Positions 16,512 to 25,297 of a stretch of 42,425 bases of DNA are shown here, one piece after another. The first letter of the stretch is position 1, and every line of letters begins with the position of its first letter. Position numbers and translations under genes: made by a program. The DNA comes from Lachnospiraceae bacterium (lineage in GTDB: Bacteria > Bacillota > Clostridia > Lachnospirales > Lachnospiraceae): assembly GCA_014804245.1 (NCBI GenBank), contig JAAVAE010000019.1, forward strand, positions 1 through 42,425, written 5' to 3'. The notes under the pieces are model-generated. The model was given only the letters and a program-made list of their open reading frames with translations. It did not search any database and had not been told where the DNA came from.

Positions 16512-17342
16512 ATGGAACCGCATATTATATTTCTTGATTTGGATGGAACGCTTTGTGTTCCGCAGCAGCCTCCCAGTATACTGACCTTTAAGGCAATAAA
16601 TCAGGCGAGAAAAAATGGTCATAAGGTTTTTCTTTGTACGGGACGTGCGCTTTCAATGCTTCCGGACGAAGTGCGGGAGCTGGAATGGGACGGAATGATT
16701 ACAGGTCTAGGGGCACATATTATAATAGATGGAGAAACAGTATGGGAGCAGCCCTATTCATTGGAAGAAATACAGGAATTAAGAGATTATTTTGACTCCG
16801 TTGGAATCGTATATTTGTTGGAAGGATCAGATGAAGCATTTATGAGTCTGTCCAGGTATAAAGCGCTTGGAATTAAGCAGATGACGGGAATTAACCAAGA
16901 GGTGGCAGACCTGGAAGCTGTGGTAGAACAGGGAAAGATTATAGATATTTCATTTTATCAGGGGCAGCCGGTTTTTAATATTGCATTTTTGAGTATGGAT
17001 GATGAACGGCTCGCTTCTATACATAGCCATCTGGGAAATAAGTATAGGATAGTAATGCATCCTGCGATTGAGAAAGAGTTTATAACAGATCTGGAGTTGA
17101 TTCGCAGGACAGTAAATAAAGGAGAGGCATTGAAATTTGTCTGTGATGCCTGCCGGATTCCTTTAGAGCATAGTATAGCATTTGGAGACAGTATGAATGA
17201 CTATGATATGATAGTGCGTGCGGGATTGGGAGTCGCTATGGATAACGGTGATGATGAAATCAAATCTTATGCGGACTTCATATGCAAATCTGTTGAGGAG
17301 GATGGATTGTATCATATGTTTAGGGAATTAAATTTGCTGTAG
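16512..17342 (+). CDS. HAD-superfamily Cof-type phosphatase
   Basis: Magnesium-dependent phosphatase of 276 residues. Motif I is FLDLDGTL near the N-terminus, motif II is in VFLCTGRA, and motifs III/IV are in the C-terminal region (FGDSMNDYDMI). A Cof-type C2 cap lies between. Such enzymes remove phosphate from sugar phosphates. As the last gene of the PTS operon it probably acts on the phosphorylated substrate or on a product of the TrpA-like enzyme. Starts 14 nt after the HPr stop. Confidence 0.88.
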   Translation: MEPHIIFLDLDGTLCVPQQPPSILTFKAINQARKNGHKVFLCTGRALSMLPDEVRELEWDGMITGLGAHIIIDGETVWEQPYSLEEIQELRDYFDSVGIVYLLEGSDEAFMSLSRYKALGIKQMTGINQEVADLEAVVEQGKIIDISFYQGQPVFNIAFLSMDDERLASIHSHLGNKYRIVMHPAIEKEFITDLELIRRTVNKGEALKFVCDACRIPLEHSIAFGDSMNDYDMIVRAGLGVAMDNGDDEIKSYADFICKSVEEDGLYHMFRELNLL

Positions 17343-17357
17343 CTGTTGTGGAAAGAA

Positions 17358-17389
17358 GTTACAGTCCGGCCTTCCGGCCGGACTGTAAC
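17358..17389 (+). terminator. Very stable hairpin at the end of the PTS operon
   Basis: Perfect 14-bp inverted repeat GTTACAGTCCGGCC / GGCCGGACTGTAAC with a 4-nt TTCC loop, 15 nt after the HAD stop codon. There is no U-tract (AAGAATC follows), so it may stall or protect the transcript end rather than act as a standard terminator. Confidence 0.6.
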
Positions 17390-17418
17390 AAGAATCTGTA
17401 GGAAAATCGTGGAAAGGC

Positions 17419-17448
17419 TTGACAAAACAGGCTTTTTTTTGATACGAT
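17419..17448 (+). promoter_or_regulatory. Promoter of the oligopeptide ABC operon
   Basis: Consensus -35 TTGACA (17419-17424), 18-nt spacer containing a T8 run, and -10 TACGAT (17443-17448), about 80 nt before the first permease gene. Good match to a sigma-A promoter. Confidence 0.65.
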
Positions 17449-17528
17449 AAAAAAGATTTTTGGGGGACGATGGGGTTTGGTAGGGAAACACTGTGGTTCC
17501 TTTTTTTACATGTGAAGGAGACTTTAGT

Positions 17529-18446
17529 ATGATAAAGTATGTGTCAAAACGAATAATACTTGCAATCGTGACCATCTGGGCGGTTGCTACCCTTACTTTC
17601 TTTCTGATGAATATGGTTCCCGGCGGACCTTTCCTGTCAGAGAAAGCAATCAGTCCTCAGGCGACAGCAGCGCTGGAAGCCAAGTATGGTCTGGATAAGC
17701 CTTTGATGCAAAGGTATTTTACATATATGGCGGATGCCCTGCACGGAGATTTTGGGGACAGCCTAAAGCAGAGAGGGCGTACCGTTATGTCCATTATCAA
17801 GATGAAGTTTCCGGTTTCGGCAAGAGTAGGCGGGATTTCCGTACTGGTTGCGCTTTGCTTGGGGATTCCTCTTGGCTGTATGGCGGCGCTAAAGAGAGGA
17901 AAGTTCCTTGACAGCCTGATCAGTGTGATTTCTACCTGCGGTATTGCGGTACCAAGTTTTGTAGTCTGCACGTTGCTTCTGTATGCGCTGGGCGTTAATT
18001 TAAAGTTGCTGCCTACCATGGGACTTACCAGCTGGAAGCACTACATCATGCCGGTCATTGCTTTGGCTTTTTATCCCACGGCTTATATTATGCGGTTGAT
18101 GCGTTCTTCCATGTTGGATGTGATGGGACAAGATTACATGCGCACGGCGAAAGCAAAGGGTGTTGCTGGTTTTTGGATTTTGTTTAAGCATGCCATGAGA
18201 AATGCCATCCTGCCGGTGGTTACATATGTTGGTCCCATGCTTGCGTACACAGTAACGGGAAGCTTTGTAGTGGAAAAGATTTTTGTTATTCCGGGACTGG
18301 GCGGAGAATTTGTCGGAGCTATCAGCGGACGTGATTATACATTGATTATGGGAACTACGATTTTCCTTGCAACTTTAATCATTATTATGAATGTAGTCGT
18401 AGATATTGTTTACAAGCTGGTAGATCCCCGTATCAAATTGAAATAA
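17529..18446 (+). CDS. oppB: Oligopeptide ABC transporter permease (OppB-like)
   Basis: Inner-membrane permease of 305 residues with about six spans. It has the usual OppB/DppB N-terminus (KRIILAIVTIWAVATLTFFLMNMVPGGPF), AKYGLDKPLMQRY, and the EAA-type loop for ATPase contact (MRTAKAKGVAGFWILFKHA, about residues 205-220). ATG 17529 is chosen over the upstream ATG at 17493 because GAAGGAG sits 8 nt before it. First gene of a five-gene Opp operon. Confidence 0.92.
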   Translation: MIKYVSKRIILAIVTIWAVATLTFFLMNMVPGGPFLSEKAISPQATAALEAKYGLDKPLMQRYFTYMADALHGDFGDSLKQRGRTVMSIIKMKFPVSARVGGISVLVALCLGIPLGCMAALKRGKFLDSLISVISTCGIAVPSFVVCTLLLYALGVNLKLLPTMGLTSWKHYIMPVIALAFYPTAYIMRLMRSSMLDVMGQDYMRTAKAKGVAGFWILFKHAMRNAILPVVTYVGPMLAYTVTGSFVVEKIFVIPGLGGEFVGAISGRDYTLIMGTTIFLATLIIIMNVVVDIVYKLVDPRIKLK

Positions 18447-18456
18447 GGAGCAGATT

Positions 18457-19503
18457 ATGAAGCAGAATCCATTAAGTTTTCAGTTAAAATTAAATCCGGA
18501 GGATTTTCTTCCGGCTACCGAGGAGGAGAAGCAGAGTCAGATCATCATGCGCGAGAGCGTCAGCTTCTGGAAAGACGGTATGCGCCGTCTTGTAAAGAAT
18601 AAGGTGGCAATGGTGAGCCTTGTGGTCATTATACTGGTTATGATTTTTTCTTTTATTGTTCCTGCGTTTTATCCATACAATTATAAAGAGCAGTTTAAAG
18701 GAGCAAATCATCTTGGTCCCATGGAGTACTCTGCAGAGGAACAGGCGAGAATTGATGCCGGAGAAAAGGTGTTCCCGCATATTTTTGGAACGGATAAGAT
18801 GGGACGTGACTATGCCATCCGTGTGATGGTGGGAAGCAGGATTTCATTGCTGGTAGGTCTGATTGCCACGGCGATTATTTTGGTAATCGGTTCTATCTAT
18901 GGTTCTGTGGCGGCCTTCTTTGGCGGCTGGGTGGATCTTATCATGATGCGTATCGTGGATATTATATACACCATACCGGATATTCTGTTGATTGTTCTTT
19001 TGTCCTTTGCACTGAATGCGCCTCTTGATAATTTAAAGACCGTGCCGGGATTTGCCTGGGTCGGTGTAGTGGGCAAGAACCTGATCAGTATTTTCATTGT
19101 ATTTGCCCTTCTTTACTGGGTAGGTATGGCACGTATGGTAAGAAGCCAGATTCTGACGCTGAAGGAGAGTGAATATGTTACGGCGGCCAGGGCACTGGGA
19201 GTCAGTAACGGAAAGATTATCAGAAAGCACCTTCTGACGAATTGTATTGGTACGCTGATCGTAACCACTACGCTGCAGATTCCTTCTTCCATTTTTACAG
19301 AGAGTTTCTTAAGTTTCTTAGGTATGGGTGTGGCTGTACCGCTGCCCTCCCTTGGAAGTCTTGCAAGTGATGCATTGAATGGTATCAATACATATCCTTA
19401 TCTGCTTTTTATTCCGGCGGCATTGATCAGTCTTATCATCTTAAGTTTCAATCTGCTTGGCGATGGATTAAGGGATGCATTTGACCCGAAATTAAAACAT
19501 TAG
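18457..19503 (+). CDS. oppC: Oligopeptide ABC transporter permease (OppC-like)
   Basis: Second membrane subunit, 348 residues. A cytosolic N-terminus of about 45 residues leads to a first span (VAMVSLVVIILVMIFSF). The GTDKMGRDYAIRVMVGSRISL motif and the EAA loop YVTAARALGVSNGKIIRKHL are typical of OppC/DppC. It pairs with OppB to form the channel. It lies 10 nt after OppB and 18 nt before OppD. Confidence 0.93.
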   Translation: MKQNPLSFQLKLNPEDFLPATEEEKQSQIIMRESVSFWKDGMRRLVKNKVAMVSLVVIILVMIFSFIVPAFYPYNYKEQFKGANHLGPMEYSAEEQARIDAGEKVFPHIFGTDKMGRDYAIRVMVGSRISLLVGLIATAIILVIGSIYGSVAAFFGGWVDLIMMRIVDIIYTIPDILLIVLLSFALNAPLDNLKTVPGFAWVGVVGKNLISIFIVFALLYWVGMARMVRSQILTLKESEYVTAARALGVSNGKIIRKHLLTNCIGTLIVTTTLQIPSSIFTESFLSFLGMGVAVPLPSLGSLASDALNGINTYPYLLFIPAALISLIILSFNLLGDGLRDAFDPKLKH

Positions 19504-19521
19504 GAAAGGCGGTTTGAGAAT

Positions 19522-20523
19522 ATGTCAGAATATCTTGTTGATATAAAAAATGAACGACTTTCTTTTTTCACTCCTGCGGGGGAGGTAAAAGCGTTAAATG
19601 ATGTTTCTATCCATCTGAAGGAAGGCGAAGTCTTAGGAATCGTAGGGGAGAGCGGCTCCGGAAAATCCGTAACGGCATACAGCCTGATGGGGCTGACTGC
19701 CCATCCGGGGAAACTGATAGGCGGAAGTCTCTACTTTAACGGGCATCAGATTGAACAGATGTCGGATAAAGAAATGCGGAAGATCAGGGGAAATGAGGTG
19801 TCCATTATCTTTCAGGATCCCATGACGAGCCTTAACCCTGTTTATACTATAGGTAATCAGATTATGGAAGCCGTTCTGCTTCATACGGATAAGAACAAGG
19901 CGCAGGCAAAAGAACGTGCCAAGGAGTTGCTTGAACTTGTAGGAATCAATGAGCCTGAAAAGAGATTGAAGCAGTATCCTCATGAATTATCGGGCGGTAT
20001 GCGCCAGAGAGTCATGATTGCAATAGCCCTTGCTTGTGAGCCTAAACTTTTAATTGCAGATGAACCGACCACAGCGCTTGATGTGACCATTCAGGCGCAG
20101 ATTCTGGAACTGATGATGGAGTTAAAAGATAAACTGGGCATGGCTATCATCATGATTACTCATGATCTTGGCGTGGTTGCCAGCATGTGTGAGAGAATCG
20201 CAGTTATGTATGCAGGTAAGATCGTGGAATACGGAACAGCTGAGGACATTTTCTATAAGCCAAGACATCAGTATACTAAGGGATTGATTCGTTCTATTCC
20301 TAGGCTGGATACCAAGGAACATGAGAGATTGGTGCCCATTGAGGGGACACCTGTGGATATGCTGAATCCGCCTAAAGGATGTCCATTTGCACCAAGATGT
20401 GAAGCATGCATGAAAATCTGTCTGAGGGAAATGCCTCCGGTAACCAATTTCGGGGAAGTCCATTATACCCAGTGTTGGTTGAACCAGAAAGAAGAAATGG
20501 AGGAGGGCGCCGCAAATGAGTGA
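19522..20523 (+). CDS. oppD: Oligopeptide ABC transporter ATPase (OppD-like)
   Basis: Cytosolic ATPase of 333 residues. Walker A is GESGSGKSV, the signature is LSGGMRQRV, and Walker B is [12 protein letters not shown]. The C-terminal oligopeptide-family extension has the four-cysteine pattern ([15 protein letters not shown] ... C) seen in OppD/DppD, possibly for an iron-sulfur cluster. Its 3' end overlaps OppF by 8 nt. Confidence 0.94.
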   Translation: MSEYLVDIKNERLSFFTPAGEVKALNDVSIHLKEGEVLGIVGESGSGKSVTAYSLMGLTAHPGKLIGGSLYFNGHQIEQMSDKEMRKIRGNEVSIIFQDPMTSLNPVYTIGNQIMEAVLLHTDKNKAQAKERAKELLELVGINEPEKRLKQYPHELSGGMRQRVMIAIALACEPKLLIADEPTTALDVTIQAQILELMMELKDKLGMAIIMITHDLGVVASMCERIAVMYAGKIVEYGTAEDIFYKPRHQYTKGLIRSIPRLDTKEHERLVPIEGTPVDMLNPPKGCPFAPRCEACMKICLREMPPVTNFGEVHYTQCWLNQKEEMEEGAANE

Positions 20524-21505
20524 GAAATTCATACAGGTAGAGCATTTACGTCAGTATTTTCCGGCGGGCGGTTTTGGAAAGAATAAGAAGTATATCCAGG
20601 CGGTGGATGATGTCTCCTTTACCATTGAGAGAGGTGAGACTTTAGGTCTGGTAGGTGAGTCAGGCTGTGGGAAAACCACTACAGGGCGTACCCTGCTCAG
20701 ATTGTACGAGCCTACTGGAGGACGGTTCGTTTATGATGATGAGGTCGTCTTTGATGTTGAGAAAAAGCAATATGTGGATATGCTTCCTTACAGAAAGAAG
20801 ATGCAGATTGTTTTTCAGGATCCTTATGCAAGTCTTGACCCCCGTATGACCATCGGTGATATTGTGGGTGAGGCTATTGATGTACATAAGATGGCTGCAA
20901 ACAAAAAAGAAAGATATGATATTATTATAGAAATGTTAAGACGTGTAGGTCTTAATTCCGAACATGCAAACCGCTATCCTCATGAGTTCTCCGGCGGACA
21001 GAGGCAGCGTGTGGGGATCGCAAGAGCGCTTGCGGTGAGACCGGAATTCATTGTCTGCGATGAGCCGATTTCAGCACTGGATGTTTCTATTCAGGCGCAG
21101 GTCATCAATATGTTTGAGGATTTGCAGGAAGAAATGGGGCTGACCTATCTGTTCATTGCTCATGATCTTTCCGCGGTAAAGCATATTTCCAATAGAATCG
21201 GTGTTATGTATCTGGGAAGAATGGTGGAACTTGCAGACAGCTATGAGCTTATCACACGCCCATTACATCCTTACACAAAGAGCCTGATTTCAGCGATTCC
21301 CATTGCGGATCCTGAGACGGCAAAGGCAAGTAAGCGTATTGTGCTGGAAGGAGATGTTCCCAGTCCTTTAAATCCGCCTTCCGGATGCAGGTTCAGAACA
21401 AGGTGTCCTTACGCAGATGAAAGATGCGCGCAGGAGGTGCCTGAGTGGCGCGAACTGGAAAAAGGACATTTTGCAGCATGTCATCATATTGACAAGTGTA
21501 ACTAA
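20516..21505 (+). CDS. oppF: Oligopeptide ABC transporter ATPase (OppF-like)
   Basis: Second ATPase, 329 residues. Walker A is GESGCGKTT, the signature is FSGGQRQRV, and Walker B is [12 protein letters not shown]. The C-terminal extension has [15 protein letters not shown]. Heterodimerises with OppD. The start lies inside the 3' end of oppD, with AGGAGG upstream. Confidence 0.94.
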   Translation: MSEKFIQVEHLRQYFPAGGFGKNKKYIQAVDDVSFTIERGETLGLVGESGCGKTTTGRTLLRLYEPTGGRFVYDDEVVFDVEKKQYVDMLPYRKKMQIVFQDPYASLDPRMTIGDIVGEAIDVHKMAANKKERYDIIIEMLRRVGLNSEHANRYPHEFSGGQRQRVGIARALAVRPEFIVCDEPISALDVSIQAQVINMFEDLQEEMGLTYLFIAHDLSAVKHISNRIGVMYLGRMVELADSYELITRPLHPYTKSLISAIPIADPETAKASKRIVLEGDVPSPLNPPSGCRFRTRCPYADERCAQEVPEWRELEKGHFAACHHIDKCN

Positions 21506-21580
21506 ATGTGGTAAACAGGTATAGATATCTTACTTTTAAGTGTCTGTATTGTTTATAAAAAAAAATTTGGAGGAATAACT

Positions 21581-23194
21581 ATGAAAAAGAGAGTACTTGC
21601 ACTCCTTCTGGCAGTAGGTATGGTAATTGGTCTTACAGCCTGCGGAGGGGGAGCTGATTCAAAGGGTGGAAAGATTCTTTCCGTTCAGGTTGGTCCTGAC
21701 CCTGAAACAATCGATCCTGCACTTAACAGTGCGGTAGATGGCGGTAACATGTTACTGCATTCTTTTGAATGCCTTTTAACTGTAGACCAGGAAGGTAAAC
21801 TGGCTCCCGGACAGGCTGAAAGCTGGGAAACAAGCGACGATGGTCTTACATGGACCTTCCATTTAAGAGATGGACTGAAATGGTCTGACGGTTCTGACTT
21901 GACAGCAAATGATTTTGTATATAGCTGGAAGAGAGTATGTGATCCTGCAGTGGCAGCTCCTTATGCTGAGACTGTACTTGGAATGGTAGCTGGTTTTAAC
22001 GATGCTGTTGGCGGTGATTTAGATGCACTTCAGGTAGAAGCAACAGATGACAAAACATTGGTTGTAACTTTGTCAAGTCCTTGCTCCTATTTCGGAAGCC
22101 TTGCAGCGTTTGCTACTTTAAGCCCTGTTCAGCAGGCAACAGTAGAGGCAAACGGCGATGCATGGGCAACAGCAGCAGATACATACATTTCCAATGGACC
22201 TTTCTATATTTCAGAATGGGTACCCGGGTCTCATATTCTTATGAGCAAGAATACCAATTACTGGAATGCTGATGCAATCAAATTAGACGGTATCAAGTGG
22301 AATCTGATTGAGGATGCTAACGCATCTTACAGTGCATATCAGACAGGTGAAGTTCTGATGATCAAGGACGTTCCTACAGAGGAAATTCCTTCCTTATCCG
22401 GAAATGCTGATTTCTTTGTAGATCCTATTATCGGTACTTACTATCTGAGCGTAAATACAGCCAGAGAGCCTTTTACAGATGCAAATGTCCGTAAGGCATT
22501 AAGCCTTGCAATTGACCGTGAGTATGTTGCTAATACATTGATGCAGGGTACATATTCACCTGCATACAACTTCATGGGTCCCGGCTGGGTTGATACTGAT
22601 GGAAGTCAGTTTATCAACAATTCCAATGGAGGACAGACTTACATTTCAGAAGATTATGAAGCAAACCTTGAGGAAGCAAAACAGCTGTTAGCAGATGCAG
22701 GTTATCCTGACGGAGAAGGTTTCCCTTCTATTGTTTACTCTACTAATGATGCTGGTTACCACAAGGTAGTTGCTGAATACTTACAGGAAGCATGGGCACA
22801 GCTTGGTATTGACTGCAAGGTAGATGTTGTAGAATGGGCAAGCTTTACACCTATGAGACGTAACGGTGATTATGATGCATCCCGTAACGGATGGGTAGGA
22901 GACTACAGCGATCCTTCCAACATGCTGGATCTGCTTTACTCCACAAACGGCAATAATGACGGTAAGTTCAACAGCGCTGATTATGATGCGGCTATGGATA
23001 TTTCCAGATCTACGCTGGATGCAGCAGAGCGTTCCGATGCTCTTCATACAGCAGAAGATATCCTTATGGAAGAAGCAGCATGTATCCCGGTAGCTTATTA
23101 CAATGACTTCTGGTTACAGAGTGAAAAGATTACAGGTTCTTGGCATTCACCTTACGGATACTGGTACTTCATGTACGCAGACATCGCTGAATAA
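21581..23194 (+). CDS. oppA: Oligopeptide-binding lipoprotein (OppA-like)
   Basis: Extracellular substrate-binding lipoprotein of 537 residues for the transporter above. The signal ends in IGLTACGGG with the lipidated Cys21. Family-5 binding-protein marks follow: GPDPETIDPALNSAVDGGNM, WTFHLRDGLKWSDGSDLTANDFVYSWKR and YLSVNTAREPFTDANVRKALSLAIDR. The pattern is OppA-like, so peptides are the likely ligand, although sugar-binding members of this family exist. TTTGGAGG precedes the ATG. The 75-nt gap after oppF is AT-rich and may hold an extra promoter for higher expression of this subunit. Confidence 0.93.
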   Translation: MKKRVLALLLAVGMVIGLTACGGGADSKGGKILSVQVGPDPETIDPALNSAVDGGNMLLHSFECLLTVDQEGKLAPGQAESWETSDDGLTWTFHLRDGLKWSDGSDLTANDFVYSWKRVCDPAVAAPYAETVLGMVAGFNDAVGGDLDALQVEATDDKTLVVTLSSPCSYFGSLAAFATLSPVQQATVEANGDAWATAADTYISNGPFYISEWVPGSHILMSKNTNYWNADAIKLDGIKWNLIEDANASYSAYQTGEVLMIKDVPTEEIPSLSGNADFFVDPIIGTYYLSVNTAREPFTDANVRKALSLAIDREYVANTLMQGTYSPAYNFMGPGWVDTDGSQFINNSNGGQTYISEDYEANLEEAKQLLADAGYPDGEGFPSIVYSTNDAGYHKVVAEYLQEAWAQLGIDCKVDVVEWASFTPMRRNGDYDASRNGWVGDYSDPSNMLDLLYSTNGNNDGKFNSADYDAAMDISRSTLDAAERSDALHTAEDILMEEAACIPVAYYNDFWLQSEKITGSWHSPYGYWYFMYADIAE

Positions 23195-23221
23195 AATAGA
23201 TTTTTGCGAAAAAAATAATGG

Positions 23222-23266
23222 CAGGGCAGACACGATTTTAGATTGTGGCTGCTCTGTTTTCTTTTT
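23222..23266 (+). terminator. Intrinsic terminator after oppA
   Basis: CAGGGCAGACAC and GTGGCTGCTCTG pair over 12 positions with one G-U and one mismatch, 11-nt loop, followed by TTTTCTTTTT. Closes the Opp operon. Confidence 0.8.
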
Positions 23267-23333
23267 AACATAAGAATGTCTCACGAAGCTTGGCATTCGT
23301 TGTTATGTGGAAATAGAAATATTTTATAATCAA

Positions 23334-23362
23334 TTGATGTTTATGGACAGAATATTTATAAT
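23334..23362 (+). promoter_or_regulatory. Promoter of the isomerase-kinase fusion gene
   Basis: TTGATG (23334-23339), 17-nt spacer and a perfect TATAAT (23357-23362), about 50 nt before the start codon. The rest of the gap holds nothing else recognisable. Confidence 0.6.
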
Positions 23363-23410
23363 GGAAGGTGTATCCATATAGGAAAAAATGAATCATATGG
23401 GAGAACTGAT

Positions 23411-25264
23411 ATGAGTATTTTGAAATTGAAGCCAAGTTGCAAGGACTACCTTTGGGGAGGGAGCAGGCTTAAGGAAGAATATGGAAAAGAGTATGATGGC
23501 AGCGTACTTGCTGAAACATGGGAGTTATCTTGTCACCCGGATGGTCCGTCCTATATTGTAAATGGAAAATATGCAGGAAAGACTTTGCAGCAGTATATTG
23601 ACGGAGAAGGGAAGGATGTTCTTGGAACTCATTGCCGAAGATTCCGTGATTTCCCGATTCTGACGAAGTTCATTGACGCGAAGGATAATCTGTCAATACA
23701 GGTTCACCCAGATAATCGGTATGCTTTGAAAAATGAAGGGCAGTACGGAAAGACGGAAATGTGGTATGTGATGGACGCAGGAAAAGACGCATTTTTGTAC
23801 TACGGATTCAAGCAGGAGATTACTAAAGAGGAATTTGAAAAGCGGATTCAGGAAGATACATTGCTGGATGTGTTGAATGCAGTTCCGGTTCAGAAAGGCG
23901 ATGTGTTGTTTATTGAATCAGGCACCATTCATGCCATTGGAAAGGATATTCTAATCGCAGAGATTCAGCAGAATTCCAATGTGACCTACCGGGTGTACGA
24001 CTATGGCAGAATCGGAAAAGATGGGAGAAAGAGAGACCTGCATATTGAAAAAGCGCTTGCTGTGACTAACCGTGTTCCGATTATGAAAGATAAGAGCAGT
24101 TATCCCCATGTTGCCGATTGCGACTATTTTACGGTGGATAAGCTGAATCTTGATGGAAAAGTCATGAAAAAAATGGAGGGAAATGTTTCTTCAGAGTCAT
24201 TTGCAAGTATTTTAATATTGGATGGGAAGGGCACGATTTCAGATGCCGAAGAAACGCTGAATTTCAAAAGAGGAGATAGCTTTTTCCTTTCCGCAGGGGC
24301 GGGAGACTATACGATAGAAGGCTCTTGCGATGCTCTGATCACGACGATACGTGAAAAGGCGGCACCGGTCCGTATCGGAATTGACATTGGTGGAACCGAT
24401 ACAAAAATTGGTCTGGTGGATATTCATCAGAAAATCATTGTTTTTGAAACAATGAAGACAAATGCGTCACGTTCCCCGGAGGAAGTAATTAGGGAAATCG
24501 GTCAGAAAGCCCTGTCCCTTCTTGAAAAGCAGGGGATAGCCATGGATCAGTGTGTTGGCGCTGGGGTCGGAGTGCCGGGAACGATTGACCAAAAAAATGG
24601 GATTGTACGTTATTCCAACAATATTAAGTGGGAAAACGTTGAACTTGCAAAGAAGATGGAAGAATTTCTCCCTATACCGATTCGTATAGCCAATGATGCG
24701 GACTGTGCCGCTTTGGGAGAGGTGGTTGCAGGCGCAGGAAAGGAATGCCAGGATGTGATTATGATTACCCTTGGTACCGGAGTTGGCGGAGGGATTGTTC
24801 TGGATGGAAATATTTATAAAGGAAAAGGAATTGGAGGAAGCGAGCTGGGACACATGGTAATTGTAGAAAACGGAGAACCATGTACCTGCGGAAGACAGGG
24901 ATGCCTGGAGGCTTATGCTTCAGTGCCTGCCCTTGTAAGGGATGCCAAACGTGCTACAGGAAAAGAACTGTCGCCACGGGAGATTTTCGATGGGGCACAA
25001 AATGGCGATAGTGTCTTGAAAGAAGTTGTGGATTTGTACATCCGCAGATTAGGAATTGGAATTGTCAATGTTATAAATATTTTCAGACCGCAGCTTGTAC
25101 TTTTGGGCGGCAGATTGTCAGGACAGGGAGAAATGCTTACCAAACCTCTTTATAATATTATGAAAGAAGGATGTTTTGGGGGAGAGAAAGGAGAACTTCC
25201 GGAAATTGAAATAGCTGCACTTGGAAATAAGGCGGGGATGATAGGGGCAGCAAGTTTGATTTAA
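23411..25264 (+). CDS. Fusion: mannose-6-phosphate isomerase + ROK-family sugar kinase
   Basis: One 617-residue protein with two enzymes. Residues 1 to about 312 are a class I phosphomannose isomerase (mannose 6-phosphate to fructose 6-phosphate) with zinc ligands Gln97 and His99 in IQVHPD, Glu116 in GKTEMWYV and His174 in SGTIHAIG. From about residue 320 a ROK kinase starts: IGIDIGGTDTKIG (ATP phosphate loop), then NDADCAALGE, TLGTGVGGGI and the zinc motif CTCGRQGCLE. Together they could turn free mannose into fructose 6-phosphate without releasing the intermediate. Both halves look intact and the joint has no stop or frameshift. Monocistronic, with its own promoter and terminator. Confidence 0.93.
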   Translation: MSILKLKPSCKDYLWGGSRLKEEYGKEYDGSVLAETWELSCHPDGPSYIVNGKYAGKTLQQYIDGEGKDVLGTHCRRFRDFPILTKFIDAKDNLSIQVHPDNRYALKNEGQYGKTEMWYVMDAGKDAFLYYGFKQEITKEEFEKRIQEDTLLDVLNAVPVQKGDVLFIESGTIHAIGKDILIAEIQQNSNVTYRVYDYGRIGKDGRKRDLHIEKALAVTNRVPIMKDKSSYPHVADCDYFTVDKLNLDGKVMKKMEGNVSSESFASILILDGKGTISDAEETLNFKRGDSFFLSAGAGDYTIEGSCDALITTIREKAAPVRIGIDIGGTDTKIGLVDIHQKIIVFETMKTNASRSPEEVIREIGQKALSLLEKQGIAMDQCVGAGVGVPGTIDQKNGIVRYSNNIKWENVELAKKMEEFLPIPIRIANDADCAALGEVVAGAGKECQDVIMITLGTGVGGGIVLDGNIYKGKGIGGSELGHMVIVENGEPCTCGRQGCLEAYASVPALVRDAKRATGKELSPREIFDGAQNGDSVLKEVVDLYIRRLGIGIVNVINIFRPQLVLLGGRLSGQGEMLTKPLYNIMKEGCFGGEKGELPEIEIAALGNKAGMIGAASLI

Positions 25265-25268
25265 TGTG

Positions 25269-25297
25269 CCTGCCAGCTTTTAAAGGCTGGCAGGTTC
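25269..25297. terminator. Shared terminator hairpin between convergent genes
   Basis: Perfect 9-bp stem CCTGCCAGC / GCTGGCAGG with an 8-nt loop, just after the fusion gene. On the other strand the same stem overlaps the last codons and stop of the convergent gene. There is no long U-tract on either side, so termination strength is uncertain. Confidence 0.6.
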
